This document shows positions 6,068 to 8,370 of a stretch of 8,370 bases of DNA, piece after piece (within the stretch, counting starts at the first letter, position 1; each line of letters opens with the position of its first letter). Source of the DNA: Oscillospiraceae bacterium (lineage in GTDB: Bacteria; Bacillota; Clostridia; Oscillospirales; Ruminococcaceae). The translations under genes were made by a program, and so were the position numbers. The notes under the pieces were generated by a model that was not told the origin of the DNA, searched no databases, and saw only the letters and a list, made by a program, of their open reading frames with translations. The stretch is from NCBI GenBank assembly GCA_017828835.1, contig JAGAEK010000074.1:1-8370 (forward strand), written 5' to 3'.

Positions 6068-6766
6068 ATGGTAGATTTCCATTCACATATTTTGCCGGGT
6101 ATGGATGACGGTAGTAAGTCGGAAAAAGAATCGATCGATATGCTCGGTGAGTATTCCGACAGGATCACGGATGTTTTTTTGACACCGCATTTTTATCCGG
6201 ACAGAGAAAGCCCGAATGAGTTTTTGAAAAGACGCGAAAAGAGTGCGGAAGTTTTAAGAAACGCTATAGAAGGAAAAAATGTTCCGGTGCTTCATCTCGG
6301 CGCCGAGGTCGGTTATTACGAAGGAATACACAACAGTGAAGAGATGGAAAAACTGGTCATTTCCGGTTCCCGCCTTTTGTTGGTCGAAATGCCGTTCAGA
6401 GATTGGAACTTGCGAATGGCTGATGAGCTTATCGAGTTGAACCGAAGATTTGGAATAAGACCGGTTATGGCTCATATAGACAGATATAATTTCGGAAAAG
6501 GTCCGAATAAAAAAGCTTTTCAACATTTTCTCAATAATCGCGGCCTGGTGCAGGTCAACGCGGAAGCTGTTATGTCGATGCTATCAAGAATGAAGGTAGT
6601 TTCGATGATCAGAAAAGGTGAAATTCATTTTATCGGTTCTGATGCACATAACATGCTGATGCGAAAACCGAATCTAGACATTGCGATTGATAAATTGATA
6701 AAAGCAAAATCGGAAGATGTGCTTAAAGATTTAGATGAAAATGTTAATAAATATATCAATAGATGA
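6068..6766 (+). CDS. PHP-family protein-tyrosine phosphatase (CpsB/CapC/YwqE type)
   Basis: Metal-dependent phosphatase that removes phosphate from the tyrosine tail of the BY-kinase, completing the on/off cycle for polymer length. The product is 232 residues, slightly shorter than the usual 240-255. PHP metal ligands are visible in order: DFHSHILPGMDDG (His5, His7, Asp13/14), TPHFYP (His41), GAEVGYYE (Glu80), MAHIDRY (His136) and FIGSDAHN (Asp192, His194). Nothing essential appears missing. It lies 75 bases after the kinase without a clear promoter or terminator, so it is probably in the same transcript. The likely ribosome site is AAGGCGG (6050-6056), 11 bases before ATG. The stop TGA is at 6764-6766, 23 bases before the next start. 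Confidence 0.93.
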   Translation: MVDFHSHILPGMDDGSKSEKESIDMLGEYSDRITDVFLTPHFYPDRESPNEFLKRREKSAEVLRNAIEGKNVPVLHLGAEVGYYEGIHNSEEMEKLVISGSRLLLVEMPFRDWNLRMADELIELNRRFGIRPVMAHIDRYNFGKGPNKKAFQHFLNNRGLVQVNAEAVMSMLSRMKVVSMIRKGEIHFIGSDAHNMLMRKPNLDIAIDKLIKAKSEDVLKDLDENVNKYINR

Positions 6767-6776
6767 AAAAAATATT

Positions 6777-6781
6777 GGAGG
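6777..6781 (+). promoter_or_regulatory. Ribosome binding site deciding the start of the anchored protein
   Basis: GGAGG lies 8 bases before ATG 6790. An in-frame ATG at 6763, overlapping the phosphatase stop, would put this site inside the coding region and add nine residues before the signal peptide, so ATG 6790 is preferred. Confidence 0.85.
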
Positions 6782-6789
6782 TAATTTCT

Positions 6790-7563
6790 ATGAAAAAAGT
6801 ATTGGCAATGGTTCTTGCGCTTGTTATAAGTGTAGGAATGGTAAGTGCAGTAGCATTTGCGGAAGAATTTGTTGGTAGCGTTACTGCTTCTAAAACTACA
6901 CTTGTAGAAGTAGAAGGCGCCACTGACGGAACAGTTGCGGTTATAGTGGACGCAAACGGTAATGTTGTCGCTGAAATCGGCAGAGGTTCTTTTATAATCG
7001 TCGATTCCAACGATAAAGAGACCGAAGCTAACAAAGATGCGAAAGCTAGAATCAACGGAGTCATTGATCAGATCGACAATGGCAACGTAGCAGGTCTTAT
7101 GTCAGCGGACGTTATAGCAAAACTTGCAGACGCTGGAATCTCGGCCGAGAATCTTGTAGCCGGAGTAATCTTCGATGTAACTTACGATGGCGAGCTCAAA
7201 GAGGGCGAAGAAATTAAATTCTCTGTCAAGAACCCTGAAATCAGCGCTATGCAGGCAACCGATCTGTATACCGGAAAAATCGTTATCCTGCAGAAAAACG
7301 ACGCAACAGGCGAATTTGAAGTGTTGAATGCTGAAGGAGAAAACGTGTTTGACGGCGGAAGCTATAGCGTAGATGGCGATATTGCATCGTTTAAATTGAG
7401 CCACCTTTGCGTAGTAGTTATTTCTTCTGAACTTACACAAAAAGAATCTCCCAATAACGGTGCTGGATTTGATTACAATTGGGTTGCATGCGCAGCTATC
7501 GTTGTAGTAGCAGTTGTTGCTGCAGCAGTTACTGTAAAAAGCAGAAAATTACTTTCAAAATAA
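6790..7563 (+). CDS. Secreted, C-terminally anchored surface protein of unknown function
   Basis: I do not recognise a named family. The product is 257 residues. A textbook signal peptide (MKK, hydrophobic 4-21, cleavage likely after AFA at 22-24) leads to an acidic extracytoplasmic domain of about 200 residues. Its later part (about 141-213) has the pattern 'EIKFSV...ATDLYTGKIVILQKND..GEFEVLN...GDIASFKLSHLCVVVIS'. This recalls a beta-rich module common in clostridial surface proteins, where 'vlh-y-d...W-v...vtf-f-slSpvaiv' precedes the anchor; that likeness is from memory, not a search. SPNNG (220-224), a hydrophobic stretch 232-248 and a basic end KSRKLLSK form a sortase-signal-like tail, or simply a membrane anchor. 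It sits between the phosphatase and LCP genes, so a role in polymer export or attachment is possible but unproven. Its strong ribosome site and GCA/GTA/GAA-rich codons suggest good expression. Confidence 0.82.
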   Translation: MKKVLAMVLALVISVGMVSAVAFAEEFVGSVTASKTTLVEVEGATDGTVAVIVDANGNVVAEIGRGSFIIVDSNDKETEANKDAKARINGVIDQIDNGNVAGLMSADVIAKLADAGISAENLVAGVIFDVTYDGELKEGEEIKFSVKNPEISAMQATDLYTGKIVILQKNDATGEFEVLNAEGENVFDGGSYSVDGDIASFKLSHLCVVVISSELTQKESPNNGAGFDYNWVACAAIVVVAVVAAAVTVKSRKLLSK

Positions 7564-7578
7564 TAATTAACTGAAAAT

Positions 7579-8370
7579 ATGAAAAGAATATCTACAAGCA
7601 CCAAGTTTTTGGTGCTTGCCATAGTTATCCTTTTGTCAGTTGTCGGAATTGTGTGGAGTATCTTCGGTGCTCCACACAATATTGATAAATTGACATCAGA
7701 ACAAAGTGATACTGAGAATATAGAATATAGCGGAAGTACCTATGAACCGGCGGCATACAGAATAAATGTTCTTATTATGGGTATTGATGAAGAGGGTAAA
7801 GCTGTTTCAAGCAAATCTTTCATGAATACCGGTATGGCTGACTTTCTGATTTTGTTGTCTTTTGATTTAAGGACAAAGGAATGTGTAGCGATAAACATTA
7901 ACAGAGATACAATTACTGATGTGGCAACATACGGAGTCGGGGGAATTTATCGCGGAAAGGCGAAAATGCAGATCGCGCTGTCTCATCAATACGGAGACGG
8001 CTTGGGAGAAAGTTGCCTTAATACGGTAAAAGCTGTTTCTGATTTGTTTAACGGTATAACGATAGATTACTACATATCTCTTCATTTGGATTCTATAGGA
8101 ATAATCAATGATATGGTCAACGGAGTCGAAGTGTTGATCGAGGATGATTTTTCGCAGGTAGATCCAACCATGGAAATTGGAAAAACGATTACTTTAAACA
8201 ATAAACAAGCGGAGTTGTTTGTCAGAGGCAGAAGAAATGTTGCCGATCAAACCAATGTTTCGCGTATAAAGCGTCAAAATCAATATATAGAGGCGCTTTA
8301 TGGTAAAATAAAAGACGTTGATCTGAGTGCGTCAACGATATATAAGAAATTGAGCGATTATCTTGTGACA
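7579..8370 (+). CDS. LCP (LytR-CpsA-Psr) family glycopolymer ligase, cut by right edge
   Basis: LCP proteins transfer undecaprenyl-phosphate-linked polymers to peptidoglycan outside the membrane. The visible 264 residues run open to the window end. A short basic N-terminus (MKRISTSTK) precedes one membrane segment (about 10-30) and a linker. The LCP domain starts at RINVLIMGID (61-70). Further motifs are MADFLILLSFD (86-96), NINRDT (106-111, conserved Arg109), KAKMQIALSHQYGDG (127-141, cf. 'kinhAyayGG'), LFVRGRRN (213-220, Arg216/Arg218) and RIKRQNQYIEAL (229-240, Gln233). The residue two before Asp88, usually Arg or Asn, is Met86, and the GDxGR segment is altered to QTNVSR, so it is a divergent member. 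ATG 7579 is the only start that keeps the membrane segment, but no good ribosome site precedes it. It follows the anchored-protein stop by 15 bases. Two strong hairpins lie inside its first 34 codons. Confidence 0.9.
   Translation, partial: MKRISTSTKFLVLAIVILLSVVGIVWSIFGAPHNIDKLTSEQSDTENIEYSGSTYEPAAYRINVLIMGIDEEGKAVSSKSFMNTGMADFLILLSFDLRTKECVAININRDTITDVATYGVGGIYRGKAKMQIALSHQYGDGLGESCLNTVKAVSDLFNGITIDYYISLHLDSIGIINDMVNGVEVLIEDDFSQVDPTMEIGKTITLNNKQAELFVRGRRNVADQTNVSRIKRQNQYIEALYGKIKDVDLSASTIYKKLSDYLVT
7595..7618 (+). other. Perfect hairpin in LCP codons 6-14
   Basis: CAAGCACCAA (7595-7604) and TTGGTGCTTG (7609-7618) are exact reverse complements around the 4-base loop GTTT. There is no clear U-run after it, so it is not a standard intrinsic terminator. 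It lies about 30 bases after the stop of the anchored-protein gene and 16 bases after the LCP ATG begins. Confidence 0.75.
7648..7680 (+). other. Perfect 11-bp hairpin in LCP codons 24-34
   Basis: ATTGTGTGGAG (7648-7658) and CTCCACACAAT (7670-7680) are exact reverse complements around an 11-base loop. Within the loop, four further pairs (two of them G-U) can extend the stem. No U-run follows. It is the second strong stem in under 90 bases, still inside the membrane-segment coding region. Confidence 0.75.

Noticed and set aside
6763..6789. Earlier start for the anchored protein, overlapping the phosphatase stop
   Set aside because: It would place the GGAGG site inside the gene and push the signal peptide back by nine residues; ATG 6790 is better supported.
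6756..7064. Minus-strand frame of 102 codons opposite the anchored-protein gene
   Set aside because: Low-complexity Thr/Ala/Ser/Ile translation arising from the Val/Ala-rich sense codons; the plus-strand gene has a signal peptide and a strong ribosome site.

Overview
The window looks like chromosomal DNA from a Gram-positive, low-to-mid GC member of the Bacillota, most likely class Clostridia. The evidence is strong AGGAGG-type ribosome binding sites, near-consensus sigma-A promoters, frequent ATA/AGA/GGA codons, a hexameric-type glutamate dehydrogenase resembling clostridial enzymes, and a Firmicute-style split polysaccharide co-polymerase and tyrosine kinase. No rRNA, tRNA, CRISPR array, insertion sequence or phage gene was seen.

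Left edge, minus strand (1-906): the first 302 codons of a glutamate dehydrogenase (gdhA), running off the window. It is transcribed leftwards from its own good promoter. A 338-base AT-rich divergent intergenic region separates it from the rightward genes. That region holds two back-to-back promoters, P-gdhA and P-galE.

Plus strand (1245-8370): the regulatory and precursor end of a surface polysaccharide (capsule/EPS or wall glycopolymer) locus. galE (UDP-hexose 4-epimerase) and a membrane UDP-GlcNAc 4,6-dehydratase of the CapD/PglF/WbpM family make nucleotide-sugar precursors, and each has its own promoter. A third promoter drives a Wzz/CpsC-like co-polymerase (4412), a BY-type tyrosine kinase (5228) and a PHP-type tyrosine phosphatase (6068). 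Together these form the classic chain-length phosphoregulation module. After them comes a secreted, C-terminally anchored protein of no family I can name (6790). Last is an LCP (LytR-CpsA-Psr) family glycopolymer ligase (7579, cut by the right edge), expected to attach finished polymer to peptidoglycan. Flippase, polymerase and glycosyltransferases are not in the window and probably lie to the right.

Points that stand out: (i) the co-polymerase carries a repeat-encoded tyrosine-rich tail (YGK units) that resembles the kinase's own tail; (ii) the kinase departs from family motifs (EX2NX2R instead of EX2RX2R, PSTGKS instead of PGEGKS); (iii) two perfect RNA hairpins sit within the first 34 codons of the LCP gene; (iv) the anchored protein at 6790 has a sortase-signal-like C-terminus lacking the usual Thr; (v) the co-polymerase promoter lies inside the loop of a terminator-like inverted repeat. 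No wholly new system is proven. The tail pair and the 6790 protein are the best candidates for something undescribed.
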